A stretch of DNA of 64,000 bases from Flavobacterium humidisoli (GCF_023272795.1 NZ_CP096829.1:1550001-1614000); one strand, 5' to 3'; positions 54,589 to 63,593 are shown, numbered from the stretch's first letter. Program-made: numbers and translations. The notes: a model not told the origin generated them from the sequence alone.

Positions 54589-56082
54589 TTAAAGGTGAGT
54601 AATTTTGTTTTTGTTGTCAATATAAATCATTCCAATAACAAAGCAGATTCCAGCAATAATTATAGGATACCATAATCCGTCCAGATAAAAATCGGCTTTG
54701 CCTGCTGTTTTGGCGTGTGATACAAAGTAAGTAGAGATAGCAGGGAGCAATCCTCCAAAAATTCCATTTCCGACATGATAAGGCAGTGACATTGAGGTAT
54801 ATCTAATTTTGGTTGGAAACATCTCCACTAAAAATGCCGCAATCGGACCGTAAACCATGGTTACAAATAGTACTTGAATAAATACCAGAAAAATTAAAGT
54901 CCATTTATCATTTGGAGTTATTTGAATGGAGACACTTGTTTGCACATCTTTTTTCTCCATGTACGTTTTTTTCTCCACTACGGTTGTGCCATCTGTATAT
55001 TTTTTTTCAATTGTTGTAACAGAACTCCCGTCAGCTTTCTTTTCGGTTGTTTCTCTAGGATTTTCTGCGATTTCTATTTTTTGGCTAATGTCTGCCGTAT
55101 TGTACATTGCTTTATAAATAGGTCTGTATGATAAAATTGCTAATAGCATTCCAAACATCATAATGTATTTGCGTCCAATCTTGTCGCTTAGCCACCCAAA
55201 AACAATAAAAAACGGAGTGCCAATTAAAAGAGCAATTCCTAATAATTCGTCTACTTGAGAAGAATCAACATTCATTACCGTTTTCATAAAACTCATTGCA
55301 TAGAATTGACCTGTATACCAAACAACACCCTGCCCCATGGTAGCTCCGAACAATGCTAAAAGAACAAATTTTAAATTGTATCGGTTTCCAAAACTTTCCT
55401 TTAACGGATTTGTGCTTGTGGTTCCTTCTTTTTTAGCTTTCGCGAAAACTGGAGATTCGTCCATGTTTTTTCGAATTAAATAGGAAACTCCAACCATGGC
55501 AATCGAAACCCAAAACGGAACGCGCCATCCCCACAAATCAAAAGCTTCTGCAGAAAGTACGCTTTTAGTAGCTAGAATAACCATTAGAGAAATAAATAAA
55601 CCAACAGTAGCAGTCGTCTGAATCCAAGAAGTCCAATATCCCTTTTCTCCCGCAGGTGCGTGTTCGGCAACATACGTAGCGGCTCCGCCATATTCACCTC
55701 CAAGAGCGAGCCCTTGCAGTAGACGTAAAATCAGAACCAATAAAGGAGCTAGAAAACCAATGGATTCATAACTCGGAATACAGCCAATTAAAAAAGTAGA
55801 ACCACCCATTAATAATAAGGTAGCCATGAAAGTGTATTTACGCCCGATAATATCGCCAAGTCTTCCAAAGAATAGAGCTCCAAATGGTCGAACTACAAAT
55901 CCTGCGGCAAAAGTGGCCAAAGTGGACAAAAATGCTGCGGTAGGGTTGTCGCTAGGAAAAAATTTAGTTGAAATAACGACAGCTAGACTGCCAAAAATGT
56001 AAAAATCGTACCATTCGATCATGGTGCCCATAGAAGAGGCTGAAATTACTTTCCAAATGCCCTTAGTAGAAGTTTTGCTCAT
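54589..56082 (-). CDS. MHS-type MFS transporter with extra charged loop
   Basis: 497 residues, about twelve helices. MHS-class marks: SSMGTMIEWYDFYIFGSLAVV at the start, FGRLGDIIGRKYTFM (MFS loop), LQGLALGGEYGGAATYVAEHAPAGEKG and MFPTKIRYTSMSLPYHVGNGIFGG. These transport organic acids, proline/betaine or alpha-ketoglutarate; the substrate is unknown. The loop after YRPIYKAMY (about residues 317-383) carries an insertion of Lys/Glu/Thr-rich sequence with repeated DG(S/T)-EKK units not usual for the class. Confidence 0.88.
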   Translation of the reverse strand: MSKTSTKGIWKVISASSMGTMIEWYDFYIFGSLAVVISTKFFPSDNPTAAFLSTLATFAAGFVVRPFGALFFGRLGDIIGRKYTFMATLLLMGGSTFLIGCIPSYESIGFLAPLLVLILRLLQGLALGGEYGGAATYVAEHAPAGEKGYWTSWIQTTATVGLFISLMVILATKSVLSAEAFDLWGWRVPFWVSIAMVGVSYLIRKNMDESPVFAKAKKEGTTSTNPLKESFGNRYNLKFVLLALFGATMGQGVVWYTGQFYAMSFMKTVMNVDSSQVDELLGIALLIGTPFFIVFGWLSDKIGRKYIMMFGMLLAILSYRPIYKAMYNTADISQKIEIAENPRETTEKKADGSSVTTIEKKYTDGTTVVEKKTYMEKKDVQTSVSIQITPNDKWTLIFLVFIQVLFVTMVYGPIAAFLVEMFPTKIRYTSMSLPYHVGNGIFGGLLPAISTYFVSHAKTAGKADFYLDGLWYPIIIAGICFVIGMIYIDNKNKITHL

Positions 56083-56203
56083 AAAACTGCTTTGAGATCT
56101 TATTAATGAATGAATTCTAAAAATACAGTTTTACGAATATAGAAGATATTTTGTTATTCACTTAATACTTTTTTAACAAAAACTATTTATTTGTTGACAA
56201 TTG

Positions 56204-56250
56204 GCTTTAACCGCAAAGAGCGCAAAGAAAAAACGCAAAGGTTCGCAAAG
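56204..56250 (+). repeat. GCTTTAACCGCAAA repeat (copy 2)
   Basis: GCTTTAACCGCAAAGAGCGC, then an A-run and CGCAAAGGTTCGCAAAG. Same family as 35188-35233 in the other orientation. Confidence 0.8.
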
Positions 56251-56289
56251 TTTTTTTGAATTGGCTCAAAAAAGAAAACTTGAAGAGGG

Positions 56290-56329
56290 TTTAACCGCAA
56301 TCCCGATAGCTATCGGGATTGCGGTTAAA
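56290..56329. repeat. Perfect 40-bp palindrome
   Basis: The 20-base half TTTAACCGCAATCCCGATAG is followed directly by its exact reverse complement. As RNA or cruciform it would form a 20-bp stem with no real loop. It sits between the MFS gene start and tRNA-Phe. Confidence 0.95.
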
Positions 56330-56352
56330 AAAACCAGAAAAGTATAAAAAAC

Positions 56353-56375
56353 AAAAAAACCACTCGTTTGAGTGG
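56353..56375 (-). terminator. Terminator of tRNA-Phe
   Basis: On the minus strand CCACTC-AAAC-GAGTGG is followed by seven T residues, just after the tRNA 3' end. Confidence 0.85.
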
Positions 56376-56381
56376 GTTTCG

Positions 56382-56454
56382 TGGTACCTCCAGGGATCGA
56401 ACCAGGGACACATGGATTTTCAGTCCATTGCTCTACCATCTGAGCTAAGGTACC
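56382..56454 (-). tRNA. tRNA-Phe (anticodon GAA)
   Basis: 73 nt on the minus strand. Acceptor stem GGTACCT / AGGTACC with discriminator A; D-arm TAGCTCAGATGGTAGAGCA; anticodon arm GGACTGAAAATCC giving GAA; T-arm with GGTTCGATCC. The CCA end is not encoded. It has its own promoter and terminator. Confidence 0.97.
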
Positions 56455-56469
56455 GTGCTTGTTGCGGGT

Positions 56470-56499
56470 GCAAATATATAATCATTTTTGGTTTGTGCA
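56470..56499 (-). promoter_or_regulatory. tRNA-Phe promoter
   Basis: Minus-strand TTG (56499-56497), 19-base spacer, TATATTTG (56477-56470), about 15 bases before the mature tRNA 5' end. The spacing is the textbook Bacteroidota one. Confidence 0.75.
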
Positions 56500-56553
56500 A
56501 AACATTTTTTAGAAAAAATCTATTCGTATCTTCGCAAAAGCAAAAATGGAAAT

Positions 56554-57288
56554 ATGATTTTAACGATCGATGTTGGCAATACTAGAATTAAAGCATCTGT
56601 ATTTGAGGGTAATACTTCTCTAGAAAATTTTGTTTTTGATAAAAATGAAATCGAAAAAAAAATTGAAAAAATTTTAGAAAAATATCCAAAATGCTCCGAT
56701 TTGGTTGTTGCTTCGGTAGGAAGTATCGAAAAACAGTCCTTTTTAACTTTCGAAAACAGACTAAAAGTTCACTTTTTTACACACGAAGATGTTTTTCCTT
56801 TTCAGAATAAGTATGCAACTCCAAAAACTTTAGGAATAGATCGAATGATTTTGGCAGCAGGAGCAACACTCCAATTTCCCAAACAAAACCGTTTGGTTAT
56901 CGATGCAGGAACTTGCATAACCTACGATTTCATCGACGAAAATGATAATTATTTAGGAGGAGCCATTTCTCCAGGACTTCGTCTGCGATATGAATCGCTA
57001 CATAATTTTACGGCTAGACTGCCGTTACTAACCTTAGAAGAGCCCGACTCTTATGTAGGAAACTCAACGGCACAGGCTATACATTCTGGTGTTGTCAACG
57101 GTTTCGTCTATGAGATTGACGGTTTTATCGATGAATATCGGAAAGAGTTTTCAAATTTTATCATAATTTTAACGGGAGGCGATGCAGATTTTTTGGCTAA
57201 ACGATTAAAAAATACCATATTTGCCAATTCAAATTTCCTTCTGGAGAGTTTGAGCCAAACATATCAATATAAAATCGACAATGATTAA
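56554..57288 (+). CDS. coaX: Type III pantothenate kinase
   Basis: 244 residues from ATG 56554. CoaX catalyses ATP + pantothenate to 4'-phosphopantothenate, the first step to coenzyme A. Signatures: MILTIDVGNTRIKASVFE (phosphate-binding, D6), KTLGIDRMILAAGA (pantothenate site), LVIDAGTCITYDFI and the GGAISPGLRLRYESLH loop. An earlier in-frame ATG at 56488 overlaps the upstream tRNA promoter region and adds 22 residues without homology. Overlaps the next gene by 8 bases. Confidence 0.96.
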   Translation: MILTIDVGNTRIKASVFEGNTSLENFVFDKNEIEKKIEKILEKYPKCSDLVVASVGSIEKQSFLTFENRLKVHFFTHEDVFPFQNKYATPKTLGIDRMILAAGATLQFPKQNRLVIDAGTCITYDFIDENDNYLGGAISPGLRLRYESLHNFTARLPLLTLEEPDSYVGNSTAQAIHSGVVNGFVYEIDGFIDEYRKEFSNFIIILTGGDADFLAKRLKNTIFANSNFLLESLSQTYQYKIDND

Positions 57289-58510
57289 AAAAGTAATACT
57301 AAGCGCTTGTTTGCTTATATCGTTCGTTTCATTCGCTCAACAAGGTACTGCTTCACCTTATTCTTTTTTCGGAATAGGAGATGTGAGATTCAAGGGAACA
57401 CTTGAAAACAGATCTATGGCAGGAGTTGCAGTAGAGCAAGATACGATTCACTTAAATATAGAAAACCCGGCAAGTTATGCCAGCTTAATTCAGACAACTT
57501 TTACAGTTGGAGGAACATTTGCTACTTCTAATTTAAAGACGACTTCTCAATCAGAAAAAGCACAAAGAACTACTTTTGATTATTTAGCATTAGGTATTCC
57601 GATGGGGAAATTTGGTGCTTCATTTGGTTTGATTCCTGTAAGTTCAGTAGGATACAAAATTCGTAATGACAATTCAGCCACAGAAGGCGCATTAAATTCT
57701 CAGCTTGACGGAAAAGGTGGTGTAAATAAAGTGTATTTCGGTTTATCATATAAAATAATGAAAAACTGGAATATTGGAGCAGATGCACAATATAATTTTG
57801 GAAAAATCACTACTACAACTATAGAAGGTATTACTGGAGTTGAAAGCGGAACGGCAGAAGTTAATACGTCTGAACTTTCGGGTATGGCATTTAGTTTCGG
57901 TACAATGTATCAGAAAAAAATCGATAAAAAAACGAGCATTTTTTCTAGTTTAAGCTATACTTTCGCTAGCAATCTGAATTCAGATAATAAAAGAGTTATT
58001 TCGGTTCAAGGAGATTCTGACCCTTATATCTCTCCAACAGAAACAACAAAATTAAAACTTCCGAACAAATTGAATGTTGGTTTTGGTATTGGTCAATCAA
58101 GAAAATGGCTTGTGGGAGCTAACATGACTTTTCAAGAAGACGGACAGTTAGCAAATTATTACAATGAGGCTAGTAATGTAAGATATGAGAGCTATTCTAA
58201 ATATGCTCTTGGTGGATATTACCTTCCAAATTATACTTCTTTTACTAGTTATTTGAGCAGAATCACCTATAGAGCTGGTTTGAAATATGAGAAAATCGGT
58301 CTTATTGTAAATAATGAATCTATTAAAGATATCGGAATGAGTTTAGGAGCTGGAGTTCCAATTCCAGGATCTTTTTCAAATCTAAATTTCGGAATTGAAT
58401 TTGGTAAACGCGGTACAACAGCATCAGATTTAGTGCAAGAGAATTATGTTAATTTTAGTGTGAGTTTCTCTTTCAACGACAAATGGTTTGTGAAGAGTAA
58501 ATTCCAATAA
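57281..58510 (+). CDS. Putative outer-membrane beta-barrel protein
   Basis: 409 residues with a signal peptide ending FAQ (18-20) and repeated amphipathic strands (many alternate aromatic/glycine stretches) ending in a phenylalanine-rich NFSVSFSFNDKWFVKSKFQ. The head (GTASPYSFFGIGDVRFKGTLENRSMAGVAV) and the IENPASYASL region resemble FadL/OmpP1-like or PorV-like barrels, but I cannot assign a function. It is translationally coupled to coaX and followed by lptC, an arrangement that I recall as common in flavobacteria. Confidence 0.78.
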   Translation: MIKKVILSACLLISFVSFAQQGTASPYSFFGIGDVRFKGTLENRSMAGVAVEQDTIHLNIENPASYASLIQTTFTVGGTFATSNLKTTSQSEKAQRTTFDYLALGIPMGKFGASFGLIPVSSVGYKIRNDNSATEGALNSQLDGKGGVNKVYFGLSYKIMKNWNIGADAQYNFGKITTTTIEGITGVESGTAEVNTSELSGMAFSFGTMYQKKIDKKTSIFSSLSYTFASNLNSDNKRVISVQGDSDPYISPTETTKLKLPNKLNVGFGIGQSRKWLVGANMTFQEDGQLANYYNEASNVRYESYSKYALGGYYLPNYTSFTSYLSRITYRAGLKYEKIGLIVNNESIKDIGMSLGAGVPIPGSFSNLNFGIEFGKRGTTASDLVQENYVNFSVSFSFNDKWFVKSKFQ

Positions 58511-58560
58511 ACAAAATATTTATCTTTTAGAAGCTGATTACAATTTACTACATTTGGCAA

Positions 58561-59118
58561 ATGAATTTACCAAAAAGATATAGTCTATTAGTTGTCACAG
58601 TTATTGCTGTGACAATGTTTTTTGGATGCGAAAGTAATTTTAAAGAAGTTCAGAAAATTAACTTCTCAGAATTTGTTCCTGCCAGCGATGCCGATACTGT
58701 AAATATTAAATATACAGATTCTGGACGCATTACAGGGGTTTTGATCAGTCCGAAAATGCTAGATTATTCAAATCTTGATTTTCCTTTTACAGAATTTCCT
58801 AAAGGAATCGATGTCACTTTATATGATAAAAAGCAAAAGCGTACCTTTATCAGAGGTAATTATGCGGTTTCCTATAAAAACACTGGAATTATTGATTTGA
58901 TCGGTAAAGTAAAGATTACTTCTGAAGAAGGGCAGGTTTTAGAAACAGAACAATTGTATTTCGATCAGAAAAACGAGTGGTTTTATACAGAACGAAAGTT
59001 CAAATTGACCGATAAAAAAGGAGTTTCCTATGGTCAGGGAATAGATTTTAGTAAAGATTTTAAAGTGATTAATTCGCAGCGAATAAGCGGTGAAATTGAA
59101 TCAGACGAAGAATTATAA
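58561..59118 (+). CDS. lptC: LPS export protein LptC
   Basis: 185 residues with an N-terminal membrane segment and lipobox-like FFGC (C23). The mature part has the LptC/OstA-like jellyroll strand pattern (NIKYTDSGRITGVLISPKMLDYS, GIIDLIGKVKITSEEGQVLETEQLYFD and FYTERKFKLTDKKGVSYGQGIDF). LptC carries lipopolysaccharide from the LptBFG transporter to LptA; Bacteroidota forms are often lipoproteins. It lies between the barrel gene and a small membrane protein. Confidence 0.9.
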   Translation: MNLPKRYSLLVVTVIAVTMFFGCESNFKEVQKINFSEFVPASDADTVNIKYTDSGRITGVLISPKMLDYSNLDFPFTEFPKGIDVTLYDKKQKRTFIRGNYAVSYKNTGIIDLIGKVKITSEEGQVLETEQLYFDQKNEWFYTERKFKLTDKKGVSYGQGIDFSKDFKVINSQRISGEIESDEEL

Positions 59119-59122
59119 TATT

Positions 59123-59317
59123 ATGGGTTATTTAAAATATACACAATACGTTTACATCCTTTTTGCGGTTTTCTTTACTTATGATGGTATTGTAAAGCTA
59201 AATGAAGGCGATGAGAGCTATCCTTTCTATTTTGTAATTGCAGGGATGGCTGTTTTTATGTTTTTCTTTAGGAGAAGATTTCTTAATAGGCATAATGACC
59301 GAAACAAAAAACAATAA
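59123..59317 (+). CDS. Small membrane protein of unknown function
   Basis: 64 residues from ATG 59123 with two hydrophobic segments (YTQYVYILFAVFFTYDGIVKL and YPFYFVIAGMAVFMFFF) and a basic tail RRRFLNRHNDRNKKQ. No recognised family. It lies four bases after lptC and two before the hemolysin gene, so it is part of that operon. Confidence 0.75.
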   Translation: MGYLKYTQYVYILFAVFFTYDGIVKLNEGDESYPFYFVIAGMAVFMFFFRRRFLNRHNDRNKKQ

Positions 59318-59319
59318 AA

Positions 59320-60574
59320 ATGGAAATTAGTATTATAATAATCTGTTTAATACTAGCCGCCTTTTTTTCTGGGATGGAAATCGCTTTTACATCCGCCAAC
59401 AAAATTTATCTCGAAATAGAAAAGAAACAAGACGATTTCTTGTCTCGAATCTTAACAAAATTAACCCAAAATCCTTCCAAGTTTATCGCTGCCATGCTTA
59501 TCGGCAACAATGTAGCTTTGGTGATTTACGGTTTTTATGGGCGATCTGATTTTAGATTGGATGTCCTTCTTTGGTTTAGTTTTTTCTGATTGGTGGAATA
59601 TCCTTATTCAGACACTTCTGGCTACATTTGTAGTGCTACTGACTTCAGAATTTTTTCCGAAGGTTTTTTTTCAAATTTATGCCAATTCTTTAATTAAGAT
59701 TTTGGCGCTCCCAGCTTATTTATTTTACCGCTTATTTTATTATATCTCGACTTTCTTTATCTGGATTGCAGATTTTGTGTTGAGTAAATTTTTTAAAACA
59801 GAAGGAAGTCAAATTCATTTGTTTAGCCGTGTTGAGCTTGGGAATTATATAACAGAACAAATGAGTACCGTTGAAGAAGATGAAGAGGTAGATTCTGAAA
59901 TTCAAATTTTTCAAAATGCTTTAGAATTTTCAGCAGTTAAGGCACGCGATATTATGACGCCTCGAACAGAAATTGTCGACATAGATTTGTTTGATACTGT
60001 AGACGATCTTAGAGCCTTATTCATAGAAACAGGATATTCTAAAATTATCATCAGCCAGAATTCATTAGATGATATTGTAGGGTATGTTCATTCCTTTGAT
60101 TTGTTTAAAAAACCATCTACTATAAAATCGGTTCTAATGACCGTTGAATTTGTTCCAGAAACCATTTTAATTAAAGATGTTTTGAATTTATTGATCAAAA
60201 AACGAAAAAATGTTGCAGTAGTTTTAGATGAATATGGAGGGACTTCAGGAATTATTACAATTGAAGATATTGTAGAAGAGCTTTTTGGAGAAATTGAAGA
60301 CGAGCACGATTTAGATGAAGAATTAATCGAAGAGCAAATAGGAGAGGGCAAGTATTTGTTTTCAACACGATTAGATGTGGAGTATTTGAATGAGACCTAT
60401 AAATTAATGATTCCAGAAGAAGATTCTTATGGTACATTAGGAGGTTTTATTGTCAATCATACAAAAGAAATCCCACAAAAAGGAGATAAAATTGTAATAG
60501 ATAAGTTTCATTTTTTCATTGAAGAGGCATCAAATAAGAAAATAGAACTAGTCAAAATGACAATTAAAGACTGA
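59320..60574 (+). pseudogene. CNNM/CBS-domain 'hemolysin' protein, frameshifted
   Basis: One gene is split over two frames. The 5' part (59320-59589) encodes the CNNM/DUF21 membrane start (AAFFSGMEIAFTSANKIYLE, PSKFIAAMLIGNNVALVIYGFY) and then runs into a foreign stop. The rest continues from about 59537 in the +1 frame (MGDLILDW..., TSEFFPKVFFQIYAN, two CBS domains with REIMTPRTEIV-like DIMTPRTEIVDID and DEYGGTSGIITIEDIVEELFGEIEDEHD, then a CorC/HlyC C-terminal domain). Adding two bases (AT) at 59538 restores ...YGFYMGDLILD.... If not a sequencing error, the intact protein (about 418 residues, a divalent-metal transport-related family) is not made in full; a start at 59537 could still give the C-terminal 345 residues. 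Confidence 0.85.
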
Positions 60575-60622
60575 TTTTTTAAATTAATGAAAAAAAATGT
60601 TGAAAATAAAACGCTAGTTGTA

Positions 60623-60651
60623 TTGTTATTAACTAGATAATTGTATTTTCG
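60623..60651 (+). promoter_or_regulatory. Promoter of the peptidyl-prolyl isomerase gene
   Basis: TTG (60623-60625), 18-base spacer, TATTTTCG (60644-60651; a one-base variant of TAnnTTTG). The leader is about 25-30 nt. Confidence 0.5.
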
Positions 60652-60681
60652 CAAACTGAATATAAAATTAACGATAATAAA

Positions 60682-62781
60682 ATGGCAGTTTTAGCAAAAA
60701 TTAGACAGCGTTCCGCTTTATTGATAGGAGTTATTGCACTTGCATTATTTGCATTTATAATACAAGATCTATTTACAAGAGGAACATTTGGTCAAAGTTC
60801 AAAAGATGTAGGAAGCATCGATGGAAAAGATATTTCATTTGAAGACTTTAGAGTTAAAGTTAGTAATGTTGAAAAAAGTGGGCAAGGTATAACTTCCACT
60901 GAAGCTGCAAACAGAGTTTGGGATCAAGAAGTTTCAATCGCTTTATTGTCATCTCAATTTGATAAATTAGGATTGAGAGTTGGTGAAAAACACATTTTAG
61001 AGGTTTTGAAATCAGATCCAAATATTGGTAAAAACCCAATGTTCTTAAACGCAGCAGGAATTTTTGATGTTGTTAAGTTTAAAGATTATTTTAAAACAAA
61101 TCCAGAAGCAGCACAATACATCGCTCAGAAAGAGAAAGATGCTGAATTGAATGCTAAGTTTCAAATCTATAATACTTTAATTAAATCAGGACTTTACACA
61201 ACTGCTAGTGAAGGAAAATTAAAGTATGAAATGGAAGCTAATAAAGTAAGTTTTGCTTATGCAGCAGCTCCTTATTCTTCTATTAAAGATAGTGAAGTAA
61301 AAATCTCTGATGATGAGATCGTAGCTTACATGAAGAAAAACGAGAAAAAATTCAAAGCTGATGCAACTCGCGAAATTCAGTACGTTTTAGTTGAAGATAA
61401 AGCTTCTAAAGAAGATGAAGCTGAAATTAAAGCTAAATTAACTGCTTTATTGTCTGGAAGTGTTGTTTACAATGCAAAAACAGGTAAAAACGATACATTG
61501 CCAGGATTTAAAAATGCAACAAACATTGCAGAATTTGTAAATGCAAATTCTGATGTGCCTTACGATTCTACTTATGTTCCTAAAAATGCATTGCCAGCAG
61601 TTGACGCTGATAAATTATTTAGCTTACCAGCTGGAGCAATCTACGGTCCATACGTTTACGGAAGATATTATGCGATCTCTAAATCTTTAGGGTTTAAAGC
61701 TGGTGTTAATGCAAAAGCAAGTCATATCTTAATTGGTTATGAAGGATCTCAAACTCCAAATCCAAAAGAGAAAAGAACTAAAGAAGAAGCTAAAGCTAAA
61801 GCAGAAGAAATTTTAGCTCAAGTTCAAGCTAATCCAGATAGTTTTATGATGTTGGCTTTTACAAGTTCTGATGATTCATCTGCACAGCAAGGTGGTGATT
61901 TAGGATATTTTGGACCAAACCAAATGGTAAAACCTTTCAATGATTTTGTATTCAGCAACGGAATTGGTAAAGTTGGTTTAGTAGAAACTCCTTTCGGATT
62001 TCACATTATCAAAATTACAGATAAACAAGACGGAATTCGTTTAGCTACAATTGCTCAAAAAATCGAGCCTTCTGAAGCTACATCTGATAAAGTATTTACA
62101 TTAGCTACTAAATTCGAAATGGATGCTGCTGATAAAGATTTCAACGCTGCAGCGAAAGAATTAGGTTTAAAAGTTGCTCAGCCAGTTAATGCAAAAGCTA
62201 TGGACGAAGCATTTGGACCATTAGGAAACCAACGTAACATTGTAAGATGGGCTTTTGATAAAGAAACTGATAAAGGAGATGTAAAACGTTTTGAAATTGC
62301 AAACATCGGACATGTTATCGCACAATATAAAGGTGAAAACAAATCTGGTTTAGTTTCTGTTGATATGGCAAGACCTTATGTTGAGCCAATCTTGAAAAAC
62401 AAGAAAAAAGCTGAATTATTAAAAGCTAAAATGCAAGGTTCTAGTATCGAATCTATTGCTAAAGCTGCAGGAGTTGCTGTTCAACAAGCTACAGATGTAA
62501 CTCTTGATAACCCAGTTTTACCTGGTGGAGTTGGACAAGAGCCAAGAGTAGTAGGTAATGCATTTGCTTTGACAGCAAACAAAATTTCTGCTCCAATTGA
62601 AGGAAATACAGGTGTTTATGTTGTTAAAAACATTAAGACGGTTAAAGCTCCAGCAATTGCTAATCATGCTGCATATGTAGAGAAAGTAAAAGCTCAAAGT
62701 GCTAATGATGCAAGTAGAGTATTGCCAGCATTGAAAAACAATGCTAAAATTGAAGACAACAGATTACAATTTAACTACTAG
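60682..62781 (+). CDS. SurA/PpiD-type peptidyl-prolyl isomerase
   Basis: 699 residues. An N-terminal membrane anchor (about 12-29, LLIGVIALALFAFIIQDL), SurA_N-type helical chaperone domain (about 40-230), a PpiC/parvulin domain (about 345-455: AKASHILIGYEGS, DDSSAQQGGDLGYFGPNQMVKPFNDF, TPFGFHIIKITDKQ) and further chaperone-like regions. It helps fold exported and outer-membrane proteins in the periplasm while anchored in the inner membrane. It follows the lptC/hemolysin genes but has its own promoter. Confidence 0.93.
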   Translation: MAVLAKIRQRSALLIGVIALALFAFIIQDLFTRGTFGQSSKDVGSIDGKDISFEDFRVKVSNVEKSGQGITSTEAANRVWDQEVSIALLSSQFDKLGLRVGEKHILEVLKSDPNIGKNPMFLNAAGIFDVVKFKDYFKTNPEAAQYIAQKEKDAELNAKFQIYNTLIKSGLYTTASEGKLKYEMEANKVSFAYAAAPYSSIKDSEVKISDDEIVAYMKKNEKKFKADATREIQYVLVEDKASKEDEAEIKAKLTALLSGSVVYNAKTGKNDTLPGFKNATNIAEFVNANSDVPYDSTYVPKNALPAVDADKLFSLPAGAIYGPYVYGRYYAISKSLGFKAGVNAKASHILIGYEGSQTPNPKEKRTKEEAKAKAEEILAQVQANPDSFMMLAFTSSDDSSAQQGGDLGYFGPNQMVKPFNDFVFSNGIGKVGLVETPFGFHIIKITDKQDGIRLATIAQKIEPSEATSDKVFTLATKFEMDAADKDFNAAAKELGLKVAQPVNAKAMDEAFGPLGNQRNIVRWAFDKETDKGDVKRFEIANIGHVIAQYKGENKSGLVSVDMARPYVEPILKNKKKAELLKAKMQGSSIESIAKAAGVAVQQATDVTLDNPVLPGGVGQEPRVVGNAFALTANKISAPIEGNTGVYVVKNIKTVKAPAIANHAAYVEKVKAQSANDASRVLPALKNNAKIEDNRLQFNY

Positions 62782-62808
62782 TTTTATTAAGTTAAAAGGT
62801 TAATATAT

Positions 62809-62839
62809 AAAAGCCCAAAACATTTAGTTTTGGGCTTTT
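62809..62839 (+). terminator. Rho-independent terminator
   Basis: AAAAGCCCAAAA (62809-62820) pairs with 62828-62839 around a 7-base loop, with T residues after it. It ends the isomerase gene. Confidence 0.88.
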
Positions 62840-63028
62840 TTGTTTTTAGTGGTTTCGCTAAAAAATTGGTTTATTGATAATTAGCGGTTTTAATTTTGTA
62901 AATCCAAACAGAGTTTATTTACTTTTTAGAAGTAAATAATTTTACTTTGTATTAATTTTCCTAAAGTATATAGGGATTATCGAAATTTAATTTGAAAAAC
63001 TTGTGATTTTCAAAATATTACAGTTTAT
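62840..63028. other. Gene-free A/T-rich stretch with a small hairpin
   Basis: No gene is seen. A possible promoter (TTG 62866-62868 and TAATTTTG 62891-62898, 22 apart) is followed by a hairpin with 8-bp stem (62917-62924 with 62930-62937). No T-run follows, so a small RNA is only a faint possibility. Confidence 0.3.
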
Positions 63029-63059
63029 TTGCTCGATTTTTTATTTTAACATATTTTTG
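63029..63059 (+). promoter_or_regulatory. Promoter of downstream small gene
   Basis: TTG (63029-63031), 20-base spacer, TATTTTTG (63052-63059). It makes a translation start at TTG 63064 unlikely and supports ATG 63130. Confidence 0.6.
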
Positions 63060-63129
63060 GCTTTTGCTGAAAAATAAAATAAGAAAGAATCCAAAACCAA
63101 AAACAATATCCTTAATAATTAGTCATTTA

Positions 63130-63573
63130 ATGTTTTTTACTTTTAATTTTTTTAGAAAGAAGCCGAGAGTATATACCAAAATAGAAAGTCATATTTATGG
63201 GATTATTATCGAGCTTTTAAAAGTGGCCAGCACCGACATCAATGTTGATGAATTGGGTGGAAAGTATTATTTGAGTAATGAAGAACAGCATTTTAAGGTT
63301 ACTATTTTGAGTAACGATTATGTGATCAGATTGACAAATACACATGATTCTGTTGCCGAAAAATATGATAAAGTTTTTGTAGAAGATGTTTTAAGAGCGG
63401 TAAAAGAGGAGAAACACCGCCGAATGGAAGTGGTTTACGATTCTATTACAAACAGCATCGAAAAAATGGCTGAACGCTTGCACAATAGACTTATAGAGTC
63501 TAATGAGCAAGAAAGCAAAGCTGTTCGTCGTTTGGAGACAAAGCACGTTAAAAGTACTAAAAGAGCTAATTAA
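63130..63573 (+). CDS. Small protein of unknown function
   Basis: 147 residues from ATG 63130. The N-terminus is basic and aromatic (MFFTFNFFRKKPRVYTK); the core has IESHIYGIIIELLKVASTDINVDELGGKYYLSNEEQHFKVTILSNDYVIRLTNTHDSVAEKYDKVFVEDVLRAV and the C-terminus is charged and helical. No signal peptide. I do not recognise the family. Confidence 0.65.
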   Translation: MFFTFNFFRKKPRVYTKIESHIYGIIIELLKVASTDINVDELGGKYYLSNEEQHFKVTILSNDYVIRLTNTHDSVAEKYDKVFVEDVLRAVKEEKHRRMEVVYDSITNSIEKMAERLHNRLIESNEQESKAVRRLETKHVKSTKRAN

Positions 63574-63593
63574 TGTCTTTTTTCAAAATTGAT

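Noticed and set aside
54922..55131. Rightward frames opposite the MFS transporter loop
   Set aside because: They lie wholly inside a well-supported gene on the other strand, with no promoter or homology.
59320..60574. Identity as gliding protein GldE
   Set aside because: Domain type matches, but gldE normally lies by ssb and gldD; here the neighbours are lptC and a peptidyl-prolyl isomerase, so it is a paralogue.
62866..62937. Small RNA with promoter and hairpin
   Set aside because: Spacing is loose, stem is short and A/T rich, and no T-run follows; too weak to call.
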